A stretch of 64,000 nucleotides of DNA from Zopfochytrium polystomum (GCA_025765615.1 JAIVFJ010000087.1:1-64000), one strand, 5' to 3'; counted from the stretch's first letter, positions 1-9,130 are shown. The notes: generated by a model not told the origin, from the sequence alone. Made by a program: numbers and translations.

Positions 1-813
1 TGCTGCGGACCGGACGACGTGGACTTTCTTCACGGCTTGCTCACGTCCTCACGGCCCGGTGTACTTCGACTCACAGTCAACCGCAGCACCACCCATGCCG
101 CCTTCCTCGACCTCGACATTAACTTACGCCGCACCAGCGACGACAGCGATGAAGCCTCCCTCGTGTTCAGCACCTACCAAAAACCGCTCAACACCTACGC
201 CTACCTTGGCCCGGCCTCGTTCCACCCCTCGAGCCTCAAGAGGGGCTTCATCCGCGGCGAACTGATTCGGTATGTGCGCAACTCAACGTCCGAATCAACC
301 TTCCTGGCCACCCGAGCTCTTTTCCGCCAACGACTTCAAGCTCGGGGCTATCCACGCAAGTTCCTGGAGCCAATCTTCGCTTCAGTCAGCTATGCAGACA
401 GGCCTCGGTGGCTCCACCCGCCCGCCGACGGCCCCAAAGACAAGGTTCTCCCCTTTGTCGTCCGGCACGCCCCCCAAGTCTCGGCCCTTCAGATCGGACC
501 CGTTCTCAACACCCACGAGGACCAAGTCCATGAGATTTGGGACAGAAATCCGCCAAGAATGGTCCTTGCGCTACGCAGCAACCCGTCCGTCGGCTCGATC
601 CTCACAAAGCTTCGAGACCCCAAAGTCCCGGTGACGCCCCAGAGCCCGCCACCGGACCTCTTTGATCCTCCAAGACCACCGCCTCCGACGCCCTTCGACC
701 CTAAACCAAAGCCAAAGGGTCCTCCCCCTGATCCTTACCGAGATCCCTGGCGTCAGTGGCAGCCTTTTGCCAAAAAGCGCAAAGACAGCCGCAAGAGCAA
801 TCGGCCTTCTTGA
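1..813 (+). CDS. Penelope-like element reverse transcriptase, C-terminal part (5' end outside window)
   Basis: The frame is open from base 1, so the catalytic palm with its YxDD box would lie to the left. What is present is the distal palm and thumb of a Penelope-like (PLE) reverse transcriptase: a FLDLDINL segment, then YQKPLNTYAYL, SFHP, GFIRGELIRYVRNS and QARGYPRKFL, the conserved order in this family. A second conserved block (LPFVVRHAP, then RMVLALRSNPSVGSILTKLR) follows. The protein ends in a Pro-rich, basic tail of about 60 residues with no GIY-YIG endonuclease, which identifies the endonuclease-deficient branch of PLEs. Such enzymes copy their RNA onto free 3' ends, typically telomeric overhangs. 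Family assignment is by motif reading only. GTG at 19 is not a real start. Confidence 0.8.
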   Translation, partial: CCGPDDVDFLHGLLTSSRPGVLRLTVNRSTTHAAFLDLDINLRRTSDDSDEASLVFSTYQKPLNTYAYLGPASFHPSSLKRGFIRGELIRYVRNSTSESTFLATRALFRQRLQARGYPRKFLEPIFASVSYADRPRWLHPPADGPKDKVLPFVVRHAPQVSALQIGPVLNTHEDQVHEIWDRNPPRMVLALRSNPSVGSILTKLRDPKVPVTPQSPPPDLFDPPRPPPPTPFDPKPKPKGPPPDPYRDPWRQWQPFAKKRKDSRKSNRPS

Positions 814-951
814 AGACGATCCAGCATTTCTTTGCTAATTCGAACGGACCAATCCCAAGGACTTTGCGACCGCACTCTCTCTCTTGGCTCCCTTTCAACC
901 TCCAGCCCCTTCCACACCACACCCCCTCTTTCTAGACGCCTTCGCCACTGG

Positions 952-1018
952 CCCTAACCCTAAACCCTAACCCTAAGGCCCTGACCCTAACCACCCTGAC
1001 CCTAACCGCCCTAACCTC
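952..1018 (-). repeat. Degenerate telomeric repeats (TTAGGG on minus strand)
   Basis: About ten CCCTAA-like units with variants such as CCCTGA and CCACCCTGA follow the 3' end of the PLE coding sequence. The plus strand is the C-rich strand, as expected if the telomere lies to the left. Confidence 0.85.
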
Positions 1019-1047
1019 TAACCGTCCGCCTCGCGCCACGTTAGAAG

Positions 1048-1136
1048 GGGGGTCACGTGATCTGGGTCACGTGGGGATCACGTGATCTGGTCACATGGGG
1101 GTCACGTGACTGGTCACATGGCGGTCATGTGACCAC
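1048..1136. repeat. Short irregular array of GTCACGTG/CACATG palindromes
   Basis: Eight copies or near-copies of a (G)TCACGTG(A) or TCACATG core in about 90 bp, separated by short G-rich or CTGG spacers. CACGTG is the palindromic E-box bound by Cbf1/Pho4/USF-type bHLH factors in fungi and animals; whether any factor binds here is unknown. Confidence 0.6.
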
Positions 1137-1210
1137 CTTCCTTTTATGGAAGTTGCCTTTTTGGGCAGTGTCAGACGCCCAGAGGGGTCCTTTGTGGTGA
1201 ATCTCTTCCT

Positions 1211-1795
1211 CTTTTGGTTGGAATCTCTTTGGAATCTTTGGAATCACCTTTGGAATCACCACTGGAATCACCACTGGAATCACCATTGGAATCACCCTTC
1301 CCTTTGGAATCACCATTGGAATCACCACTGGAATCACCACTGGAATCACCTTTGGAATCACCTTTGGAATCACCCTTCCATTGGAATCACCATTGGAATC
1401 ACCACTGGAATCACCTTTGGAATCACCTTTCCATTGGAATCACCATTGGAATCACCATTGGAATCACCATTGGAATCACCTTTGGAATCACCCTTCCATT
1501 GGAATCACCACTGGAATCACCTTTGGAATCACCTTTGGAATCACCTCTCCTTTGGAATCACCATTGGAATCACCATTGGAATCACCTCTCCTTTGGAATC
1601 ACCTTTGGAATCACCCTTCCATTGGAATCACCATTGGAATCACCTTTGGAATCACCTCTCCTTTGGAATCACCTTTGGAATCACTTCTCCTTTGGAATCA
1701 CCTTTGGTATCACCTTTGGAATCACCTTTCCTTTGGAATCACCTTTGGAATCACCCCTCCTTTGGAATCACCTTTGGTATCACCTTTGGAATCAC
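1211..1795. repeat. 12-bp minisatellite (TTTGGAATCACC family)
   Basis: Roughly 45 tandem units of a 12-bp motif that varies mainly in its first two bases (TTTGGAATCACC, ATTGGAATCACC, ACTGGAATCACC, one TTTGGTATCACC variant). Every three to five units a 5-bp insert such as CTTCC, TTTCC or TCTCC interrupts the period. All three plus frames stay open through it only because of the repeat, so the ORFs across it are not genes. Confidence 0.92.
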
Positions 1796-1861
1796 TTTTT
1801 CCTTTTTTGCTGTTTCATTCATTCCATTTCCTTCCATGGCTTGACCCCCTTGGGCTGGGGG

Positions 1862-1869
1862 TATATAAA
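1862..1869 (+). promoter_or_regulatory. TATA box, possible element promoter
   Basis: TATATAAA in a GC-rich setting directly after the minisatellite, about 265 bp before the hammerhead-like motif on the same strand. No coding sequence follows, so it may be the 5' promoter of a truncated PLE copy. Confidence 0.45.
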
Positions 1870-2131
1870 GCCTGGCAGGGCCCCCCCCTTTCACCCCTCT
1901 CCTTGCCAGAAACTCTTCCAAACCCAAAAGTGTCCCCTGTGCCCTTGACATTTGGTTTGAGGTATGATGCTGTCTTTTAATCTTTCTTTGTGTGTGTGTG
2001 TGTGTGTGTGAGTGCAACCTACCCTTGATCCCCTATCCCTTGCTTGCTTTCAAACCCCAAGTGTTGCAATCACCCTTGTTGGTTCCTTTGGTTTGAAGTT
2101 TCTTAACCCTTGGTTTTTCTTTGTTCACTCA

Positions 2132-2172
2132 AGCGTCTGAAGAGGCTGCCAAAACAGCCGAAAGCTCACGCT
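2132..2172 (+). ncRNA. Small hammerhead-ribozyme-like motif of the Penelope-like type
   Basis: The core CTGAAGA (2137-2143) is followed by a perfect 5-bp stem II (GGCTG/CAGCC, loop CCAAAA) and GAAA (2160-2163). AGCGT (2132-2136) pairs with ACGCT (2168-2172) as stem I, and the cleavage triplet would be CTC ending at 2167. Position 7 of the core is A rather than U, a position known to tolerate any base. Stem III within one molecule is almost absent, but AGCT (2163-2166) is self-complementary, so two copies could form a 4-bp stem III together. Small PLE-associated hammerheads that cleave as dimers are known. The assignment rests on hand-folding; activity is untested. Confidence 0.6.
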
Positions 2173-2438
2173 GAATAAAGTCCCTCTGGTCAAGAAACTT
2201 CTCTAGTTCAAACACCAAGCAACAAGCCCAACACTCGAGGCCCCCGTCACCCTCATAGGGGGGGCCTCCCTCTCTTAAGCAAGCAAGCCCCTTCTCCTCC
2301 ACCACACCACCACCTAGTCTGGCAAGTCTAGGCTCTGGCCCCACCCTGCCATTGAGCCTTCAACCGGTCACACAGCGTCGTCGCCCACGTGCGTCGGGTC
2401 GAGGTCCCCTTCAAGTTCTTCGTCCTGTCGCCCCCCTT

Positions 2439-2475
2439 CCTAACCCTTTAGCCCTAACCCTAACCTTAACCCTAC
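2439..2475 (-). repeat. Second block of degenerate telomeric repeats
   Basis: CCTAACCCT, GCCCTAACCCTAACC and TTAACCCTA in the same orientation as the block at 952. It probably marks the 3' end of a second, mostly deleted telomeric PLE copy whose upstream part may include the TATA box and ribozyme motif. Confidence 0.7.
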
Positions 2476-2775
2476 CCCTGTACTCCCAGGGGAAGCATTT
2501 CAATGACAGCAGGTTGATGCCCAAGAGGTGCGAAAGTGAGAGCCACAGGCCATGCTAGCATTTTGCTGTACTTTGACTGCTTGCTGGCTCTGAGCAAGAA
2601 TAAAATGATCACACACCTAGGACCAAGTTCCCCAGTGTGTGTGTGCGTGAGGGGGACAGAGTGCATGAGAAGAGAGAGAGAGAGAGTGTGTGAGATTGAA
2701 GACAGACAAAAGGAGAGACGTGGTGAAAGTGTAAAAATGTTGTCTACTGTCACAAGCACGATACCATGAGCACAG

Positions 2776-2863
2776 GCTGCCGTGGCGCAACTGGTTAGCG
2801 CGTGCGGCTGTTAGACATGTACAGCAAACCGCAAGGTTGGTGGTTCAAGTCCACCCGGTAGCG
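2776..2863 (+). tRNA. tRNA-Asn(GTT), intron-containing
   Basis: Acceptor 2776-2782 pairs with 2856-2862 (one G-U), D stem GCGC, anticodon stem TGCGG/CCGCA, T stem GGTGG/CCACC with loop TTCAAGT. The anticodon GTT is at 2810-2812. A 14-nt intron (2814-2827) sits after position 37, the canonical eukaryotic site. Discriminator G at 2863. Confidence 0.93.
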
Positions 2864-3911
2864 CTTTAGGACCTCCTGATCCCTCTTTGAAATGCTTTAC
2901 AGTGCCAGCTTGAAAGCTCTGGGCTACCACCTGAAAAACAAGTAAAAATCAACTCTTGGTGGACTGGACAAGAGACAGCAGACCTGCTGAAACAAAAAAA
3001 GAAGCTTGCATGTGGGTATTTGGCTGTCAGTCTATAGTCATGATTTTCCTTTCATTTTCACTTGGTCACCCAAAGTTTTCAGGCTACTGCTGGATTTGAT
3101 TGCTTCACCCAGTAGGACCGCAGCTTTCCCACTGTTTATTCCACTGTTTATTTTTGTGCAACTTGGATACCTCTCGCAGCAGTAGTGTCATCTTGCTTTC
3201 ACCACAAAATGAAGTGCATGTTGTTTCTGATTTTTTGTTGTTTTGACTGTTGAGCAGATTTCACTTTCTTCCAGCTCTTTTTCTTTCTTGTTTTTTGTAA
3301 TACCTCGCTCTGTTTTCAGATTAGTTGAAGGCTATTTGCACACCAAAAGAGCTCTGAGGAAACGTGCTAACAACTTAATAAACCAAAGTTTTTGGGCTAG
3401 AGCTGTATTATCAACACTCCACAATATCTTTCCAAAAATTGCCCTAACTCAATAGCCTTAATGCTGGAGAAACAATCAGTCAAACAGCTTGTGCATATAA
3501 AACTATTTTTGTAAGGGCTTGGAGCTGCCATCAGTAAATAGGAAAAGAAAAAATTTGTTTGTGCTGGAAAGGAAAAAAAAAGAAAATTACGGTAGCGCCC
3601 AAAACAACTTTACAGATACAGATGACAGCCATTGTTGGTGGTAATGCTCAGTTTGGTGATGCAACAGGAAATTTTGCAAAACCTCTCTGACGGCCAGCAA
3701 TATTTAAAAATAAAAATAATAATAAAAAGGCCTTGCCTGTGTGTGGTGTGTGCATCCACCATATGGAGCAGGCAGAAGGTCAATGTGTACATGTGGAAAG
3801 CATAGCCTCTGTTTGTTCTGGAGGCAGGTCCTTGCAGTAGTTACCACCCCAACCCATCTCCCAGCCCTGCACCATTTTACACAAGGATCAACATATTAAA
3901 ACCTTGTTGGG

Positions 3912-3994
3912 GGGCAGATGGCCGAGTTGGTCTAAGGCGCCAGATTAAGGCTCTGGTCTCTCCGGAGGCGTCGGTTCGAATCCCGCTCTGCTCA
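3912..3994 (+). tRNA. tRNA-Leu(AAG)
   Basis: Acceptor GGGCAGA pairs with TCTGCTC; anticodon stem CCAGA/TCTGG with loop TTAAGGC gives anticodon AAG. A long variable arm and the TGGCCGAG A-box identify a class II leucine tRNA. No intron. The T stem has one C-C mismatch. Confidence 0.9.
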
Positions 3995-4354
3995 ATCCTC
4001 CCATTATCTCAGCCATCCACTGTTGTAGTTTAACCTAACCGCTGCAGTGGAGGCGGCTTAACAGTAACGGAACTGTCACTGCAAACTAAGAAGTTTAAAT
4101 GGTCAACCAAGCAGGATCAACCCTCTCTCCTTGTGTTTACTGCACAAAGGACTCAACCATACAGATCCTCCTCACAGAATGAGAATTTTCAAAACTGAAT
4201 CCTGACCATATTCCAACTGCACACCGGTTGACAGAGTTTTCCTTATCTAGCATGTACAAAATTACTAATTAAGGGAAAAAGGCAAATTGGTGAAGCCAAC
4301 CTCTGACTTTTTTCCTTCAGTCTGATTAAGGCAGCGAGCTTGTGTCAGGCAGAG

Positions 4355-4453
4355 GCTCTGTTAACTCAGTTGGTTAGAGTGTAGTGCTAATAAGCCCTCA
4401 TGTGGGCTTGAGGGACGCTAAAGTCACAGGTTCGACGATCCCTGTACAGAGCA
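4355..4453 (+). tRNA. tRNA-Ile(AAT), intron-containing, with enlarged T loop
   Basis: Acceptor GCTCTGT/ACAGAGC is perfect, D stem ACTC/GAGT, anticodon stem TAGTG/CGCTA, anticodon AAT at 4389-4391. A 22-nt intron (4393-4414) follows position 37. The T stem ACAGG/CCTGT encloses a 10-nt loop (TTCGACGATC) instead of 7, as if CGA were duplicated. This disrupts the B box and the D-loop/T-loop contact, so the gene may be non-functional or hold a sequence error. Confidence 0.8.
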
Positions 4454-5001
4454 CTCCAAGGAACGCATGGATGTAAGTGGGGGGGGGTGTGACTCTTCTT
4501 AGAGTTTGCATTTTAAGCTAGCTCAATTCCTCAGATCAAAGTGACAGTGGCATTCTGACTTCTACAACAGGTTAGTTCTGGTCTGAATGTGAGCCTGCCT
4601 TCAAGGACAATCAGTTTGTCTGTCTTTCCGCATTAGCAAAAGTCCTGAGACCCAGTACAAGTGCAGTCATGCCCTAAGCACCAGAACAAAGGCTTGATTT
4701 GGCACATTTATTAGCTTTGACCATGTAACTGTGTTGGAATAAGCTCAGACAAACGCACCCCACAAGTCCCCTGTAACAACTTCCCTGAAACCACCATCCC
4801 ACTCACTTGAGTGAAAACAAGCAAGCGTGAAGGAAGAACCATCCAGTGGCAAGGTAATAACTGTGGCTTGCTGCTCTGCGCTTTGTTCCATTGCAGTAAT
4901 CTTGCAGCAGAGGCACTCTTCTTATTAACTGGGTGAAATAGGCTCCTCCTTGGCCTGACTGGGTTCCTCCCCTTTCCTCCTGCACCTCAAGAATAAGCAA
5001 C

Positions 5002-5073
5002 GGGGCTTGCTGGGGATTGAACCCAGGACCTCCTCCACCCGAAGGAGGAATCATACCACTAGACCACAAACCC
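5002..5073 (-). tRNA. tRNA-Pro(CGG)
   Basis: On the minus strand the acceptor GGGTTTG pairs with CAAGCCC (one G-U). The anticodon arm CCTCC-TTCGGGT-GGAGG gives anticodon CGG. The T arm reads CTGGG-TTCAATC-CCCAG. No intron. A duplicated 5' half lies just upstream at 5165-5191. Confidence 0.92.
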
Positions 5074-5275
5074 ACTCATAATCTTTGTTGAAATATGCAC
5101 CACACACGTCATAATCAATAAGAAAGAAGAAGAAAATTTGTCTTTGATTCCATCTGTCTCCTCTGGAATCATACCACTGGACCACAAACCCAAGCATAGT
5201 CCCTGTTGGAATATGCCCCTGCATACAAGATAATCGATAAAAATTTGCCTTTGATTCCATCCATCTCCTCTGTCA
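5046..5275. repeat. Imperfect tandem duplication (about 110 bp) including half a tRNA-Pro
   Basis: 5046-5157 and 5164-5275 share the tRNA-Pro 5' half followed by the same flank (for example ATTTGTCTTTGATTCCATCTG against ATTTGCCTTTGATTCCATCCA). The second copy keeps only the acceptor strand, D arm and start of the anticodon stem (5165-5191, minus) and is a pseudo-tRNA fragment. Confidence 0.8.
5165..5191 (-). pseudogene. tRNA-Pro 5' half fragment
   Basis: 27 nt match the 5' half of the intact tRNA-Pro with a single T-to-C change in the D arm; the anticodon loop, T arm and 3' acceptor are absent. It retains an A box but no B box. Confidence 0.75.
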
Positions 5276-5625
5276 CCATCGCCACCACCACTGTCACAGA
5301 CACACACTCCACCCCCACCCTCGCTAGTCCCAATTATCAATGATTTATATAGTTGTGCATTACATTTTCAATGTCCTTCACAGATTTGCCTCAGGAGCAC
5401 CAACTTCCGCCAGACTGTAACACACAATCTCTTTATTAACTACACACAGAACAACAACACCAATCAGCTGAGAGCATTTTGCATTTTTCATTATTAGAGA
5501 GAAATGACATGAACTTGAAATGAACTTGATCTCAACTTGAACAAAACCTGAATTTGGACTTTGCCCTCAGAGATTGGCAACAGGGGATTAAATTTGCAGC
5601 AAGCCCCCATAAATGCATAGAAAAA

Positions 5626-5660
<35 letters not shown>

Positions 5661-5912
5661 CTCAATTTGACATAAAGTATCTTTCAAATTGATCAAAAGT
5701 CCAGTTCAATGTTGTCGGGGCGGTTTGCTGTCATACATCTGCTTTGCTTGTCTATGAGTGTCCAACATCATTGGATTTTGTCGTTTGTATGTATGTACCG
5801 TTGTCACCCCTCTGCTGCACAGTACTGTAGCTGAAAGTCAGGATCTGCAACCTGAAACCTGCAACTGACAGGCACTCTTCAGCTCAGAGGTGTCAGAGCT
5901 GTGACACTGTGG

Positions 5913-5994
5913 TGAGCAGAGTGGGATTCGAACCCACGCCCCTCTCGAGACTACGACCTGAACGTAGCGCCTTGGACCGCTCGGCCGTCTGCCC
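5913..5994 (-). tRNA. tRNA-Leu(CAG)
   Basis: Acceptor GGGCAGA/TCTGCTC is the same as in the tRNA-Leu(AAG) at 3912. Anticodon stem CTACG/CGTAG with loop TTCAGGT gives CAG. Long class II variable arm, T arm GTGGG-TTCGAAT-CCCAC. No intron. Confidence 0.93.
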
Positions 5995-6521
5995 TATTTC
6001 AAGCTAATAGTCTTGCAGTATTAGAATCCATCCTAACCCAAATAACACACCTGTTGCCAGCATAGAGTAAGAGCTGAAGAACCTAAACTATGACTGACAC
6101 CTTGTGTGAGATACTCAAGAATCCCATACTGAGATGCAGGAGAAGTGAATGGGCTTGGGAAGTTGGGGGGGTTGCCTTAACAGGAAAAAAGATTTGATGG
6201 GCAAACGAGAAAATCCAAATTTGCTTGATTTCGATGTCCTGCACTGTATCTGCTGCTTTTTTGTGCAGATGCTGCTGTTCTTGGTGTGCAAGTGGGTTTT
6301 TGTTTGTGTGCTTGCTGGTTATTTTGGTGTACCTGCAGCCAAGTGGCCCTTGTCACTCCTTTTTGAAATTCTTAGCAGTTTTCTTGGATGTGCATCTTCC
6401 AGTCAGGGAGACTGTTTGGAAGACAGGCTTTGTGAGCGCATCGCCCAACAGCTCCTCTTCTCAGATTGGTCAGCCAGATTGGCAGTGACACCAATAACTC
6501 CAATGCATTCCAACAAGCCTG

Positions 6522-6593
6522 TGGAGGCACAGGGGATCGAACCCTGGGCATCTCGCATGCGAAGCGAGCTATCTACCACTGATATATACCCCC
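6522..6593 (-). tRNA. tRNA-Ala(CGC)
   Basis: Acceptor GGGGGTA pairs with TGCCTCC (two G-U). Anticodon stem CTCGC/GCGAG with loop TTCGCAT gives CGC. T arm CAGGG-TTCGATC-CCCTG, discriminator A. Confidence 0.92.
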
Positions 6594-7916
6594 AATAGCG
6601 GTGCAGGGATCCCCTGGTACTAACAACAAAAACTTGCTGTGAAGCCTGTGACATTCCATCTAGTCTCACTTGGCAGGAGCTGGGTGTGTCTTTTTTGTAA
6701 CCATTGTAAACAGTCTACTCTGAGTGAGTGAGTGGAAGGAGTGAATGAAGTGGAGATGTGTGTTTGTGGGTGGTCCTTCTCCCCAACTTGGAGAGAAAGA
6801 GAAAAAAAACCCTGTTGTGAATTAATGATACTTGATGATGATATACACGCTGTAATAGTTGCTAGGCAATTGTGACTGGCACAGGGTAAAAACCTCTCCT
6901 ATATTATCTGCTTGAGCAGAGGAGGAGGAAAACTGATGACACCGGGTTTCCGTTCCACTTAATACTCAGAGTATTTGTCATCAGCGCAAGCCAGTGCCCA
7001 GGTCTGCATTGGTGGTGGCTCGCTCTCCCATGGGCATCGTGAGAACAATAACTGACAGTCACCATAGGTTCGGGTCCGTCTTGTGCCTCTTGCTGCTAAC
7101 CAGCCAGTTCTGCCTAACAACCATTACGCAGATAAAGAGGCCGAGTGCCAGAACTGCACCTCTGGGCAAAATGGGGGGCAGGGGGAGAGGGGAAGATGAG
7201 AAATGCCTTGAAAATGTTCTGCACACAAATTGCTATGGAAAACTGCCTTTTCAATGAAAGTGCAAGGAGTGTGGCTGACGCACAGTTTCAAACTTCATAC
7301 AGAATTGCTGGGCAAATTTCCTGGAACAGGCACAGCAGGACACAGTTTCCTTTGCGCTTGCCGCTTTGCTTCTACTCTCCTTGAAGGCTTCCGAATATTC
7401 CAAAAATACCACAAACCTTGCGTAAGCGCAAACAAATACTGCGGTTACGAGCAGAAAAGAAAGAGAGCGTTCTCGCTGATTATTTCGTTGTCTCCGCCTT
7501 CTATGATCCTCCAAGAAGAAACGAGGAAGAATCACTTTCTCTGATTTCGACCTTCGTCTGTCCGCTTGATCTCCTTCTCTTTTGTTTCGGTTCTTTTTTT
7601 TGTGCCCTTTCGCTTTCTTTTCCTTCCTTTGGTCGCTCATTTCTCTCCTTGCTCCTTGTTTCGGCAAAGAACAAAAAAAAAAAAAAAAAAAATAAAATAA
7701 AATAAATGACGATCCTCACTGAATCGCATCCATTTTCGTTGTCTGTGACCCAAGGATTCTCCGACTCTCGCTGCCGAGCGAGCTTTTTGATGTGGTGCGG
7801 CAGTTTCTAGAGGTGATTGAATAATAACAGAGATAGAGTTGGTAATTCTTTTTTTTTTTTTTTTTTTCTTTTGTTTGTTGTGATGACCAAGTTGTAACAT
7901 GCGGCGGAAGAAAAAA
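6594..7916. other. Intergenic, no gene seen
   Basis: AT-richer sequence with poly-A/T runs at 7672-7691 and 7849-7867 and a short GAGT-repeat patch near 6720. The ORFs across it lack recognisable protein features. Confidence 0.6.
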
Positions 7917-9026
7917 TCACTCGTCCTCCTGCGTAAACACCACCAACTTGCTGAACCCTTTAACTTCTTTGGCCAAGGTGAACGCCTCCTCGAATTTCTC
8001 CAATCCAAAAGCGCCGACAACCTCGATGCCCGCGCCGCTTCCCAAGGGCATAACGCCCGACTCGGCCATCTTGATAACGTCGGTGACGATGTGGCGCTCG
8101 TACATGAACTGGCCCCTGACGGTGAGGTTCTTCCAGGTCGCCAGCGCGTACGGCATCGCCAGGTCCTGCTGGACGACGCCCATGAGGCACGCGCGACCGT
8201 TCTGTCGCAGGGCCTGGAACGCACTGCGGACGTGGGTCGAGCCGGCGGCCGCCGCGGGGGACAGGTCCAGGAAGGCGTCGACACGACCGCGCTGGGCGGC
8301 GGCTCGGAGTGCCGCGGCGTCGGCCTCGACGTCGCCGGTGATGGGGACGACGCGTACGCGGCCGGGCGGGAACTGTGCCTGGACGGCGGCCAGGTCGTTC
8401 GGGTTGCGGCCGAGGGCGATCACGGTCGCGCCCATGGCAACGGCGACGCGGACGGCGGCGCCGCTGACGGAGCCGGTGGCCGGTGCGACGACGACGGTCT
8501 CCCCCGCGCGCAGGTCGATAGCGCGCAGGCCGGCAAGGCCGATTGCCAATACGGGCAGGGCGGTGAGGTCAGCGAAGGAGAGGCCGAGGTCGATGCAGAG
8601 GCGGGGTTCGTCGAGGGGGAATGTGTTTTCGAGAGGTGCGCGGACGAGGTCGGCGCAGGCACCCATGATCCAGTTGTCACGGACGAAGCGGCGGCCGGGC
8701 TCCGAGCCGCCGTCGAAGAAGCCCCAGAGGGTCTGGACGTCGGGGTCGTCACGGGCGCGGAGGAAGTAGTCGAGGAGGACGAGCTGGCCGGGGGCGAGGG
8801 TGGCGGCGTCGGGGCCGACCGAGACGACGCGGCCGACGGCGGGGCCGGAGGGGCAAAAGGGGCCTGGGTGGGTGAAATGGGCTGTGCCGGCGGCGAGCGC
8901 GAGGACGATTGGGGAAGCGGTGACCGCGAGAACTTTTACGACACAGGAGCCTGGAACGGCGGTCGGAGCGGGGACGTCTTGCAAGGTGATGGGCTTGCCG
9001 ATGGCTTCGAGGATGAGAGCCTTCAT
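7917..9026 (-). CDS. Medium-chain dehydrogenase/reductase (quinone-oxidoreductase/alcohol dehydrogenase-like)
   Basis: A 369-residue single-exon protein starting at the ATG at 9026 (MKALILEAIGKP), the usual N-terminus of the MDR superfamily. An N-terminal GroES-like domain is followed by a Rossmann domain; the cofactor loop is in the segment VVVAPATGSVSGAAVRVA near residue 165. The catalytic-zinc cysteine of classical alcohol dehydrogenases is not apparent, so a zinc-independent NADPH-dependent enone or quinone reductase is more likely. It lies on the same strand as the SDR and PKS genes and may be a tailoring reductase, an inference from position only. The ORF extends upstream of the ATG through a CTG/CAG repeat, but that part lies in the probable 5' UTR. 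Confidence 0.82.
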   Translation of the reverse strand: MKALILEAIGKPITLQDVPAPTAVPGSCVVKVLAVTASPIVLALAAGTAHFTHPGPFCPSGPAVGRVVSVGPDAATLAPGQLVLLDYFLRARDDPDVQTLWGFFDGGSEPGRRFVRDNWIMGACADLVRAPLENTFPLDEPRLCIDLGLSFADLTALPVLAIGLAGLRAIDLRAGETVVVAPATGSVSGAAVRVAVAMGATVIALGRNPNDLAAVQAQFPPGRVRVVPITGDVEADAAALRAAAQRGRVDAFLDLSPAAAAGSTHVRSAFQALRQNGRACLMGVVQQDLAMPYALATWKNLTVRGQFMYERHIVTDVIKMAESGVMPLGSGAGIEVVGAFGLEKFEEAFTLAKEVKGFSKLVVFTQEDE

Positions 9027-9093
9027 CTTGTTGCAATCAGTCGGATGCAAGGACGTATTCTTTTTTTCCACTATTTTTTTCGCGGTGCAGGGG

Positions 9094-9120
9094 CTGCTGC
9101 TGCTGCTGCTGCTGCTGCTG
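9094..9120. repeat. (CTG)9 in the 5' leader of the MDR gene
   Basis: Nine uninterrupted CTG units on plus, CAG in the sense of the gene, between TATA box and ATG. It would encode poly-Ser if translated in the ORF frame but is more likely untranslated. Confidence 0.85.
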
Positions 9121-9130
9121 GGCAGTTGAC

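Larger units (their letters stand above)
1..1020 (+). mobile_element. Telomere-facing endonuclease-deficient Penelope-like element, 3' portion
   Basis: The element consists of the RT C-terminal coding region, about 140 bp of 3' untranslated sequence and short telomeric repeats in CCCTAA orientation at 952-1018. Known endonuclease-deficient PLEs (Athena, Coprina) sit at chromosome ends with the 5' side toward the telomere and carry short telomeric stretches near the 3' end that can pair with the G-rich overhang. Orientation and repeat strand here fit that arrangement with the chromosome end to the left. The exact 3' boundary is not defined; no target-site duplication is visible. Confidence 0.65.

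Noticed and set aside
1211..1795. CRISPR-like regular repeat array
   Set aside because: The units are contiguous without unique spacers, and the genome is eukaryotic.
1146..1948. Long plus-strand ORFs encoding WNHH/ESPLESPL repeats
   Set aside because: They are translations of the 12-bp minisatellite in three frames; the reverse strand is also open. No gene.
5413..5513. Further tRNA or SINE between tRNA-Pro and tRNA-Leu
   Set aside because: No A-box/B-box pair or cloverleaf could be folded.
6149..6669. ORFs of 149 and 88 codons
   Set aside because: They run across the tRNA-Ala gene and lack protein features.
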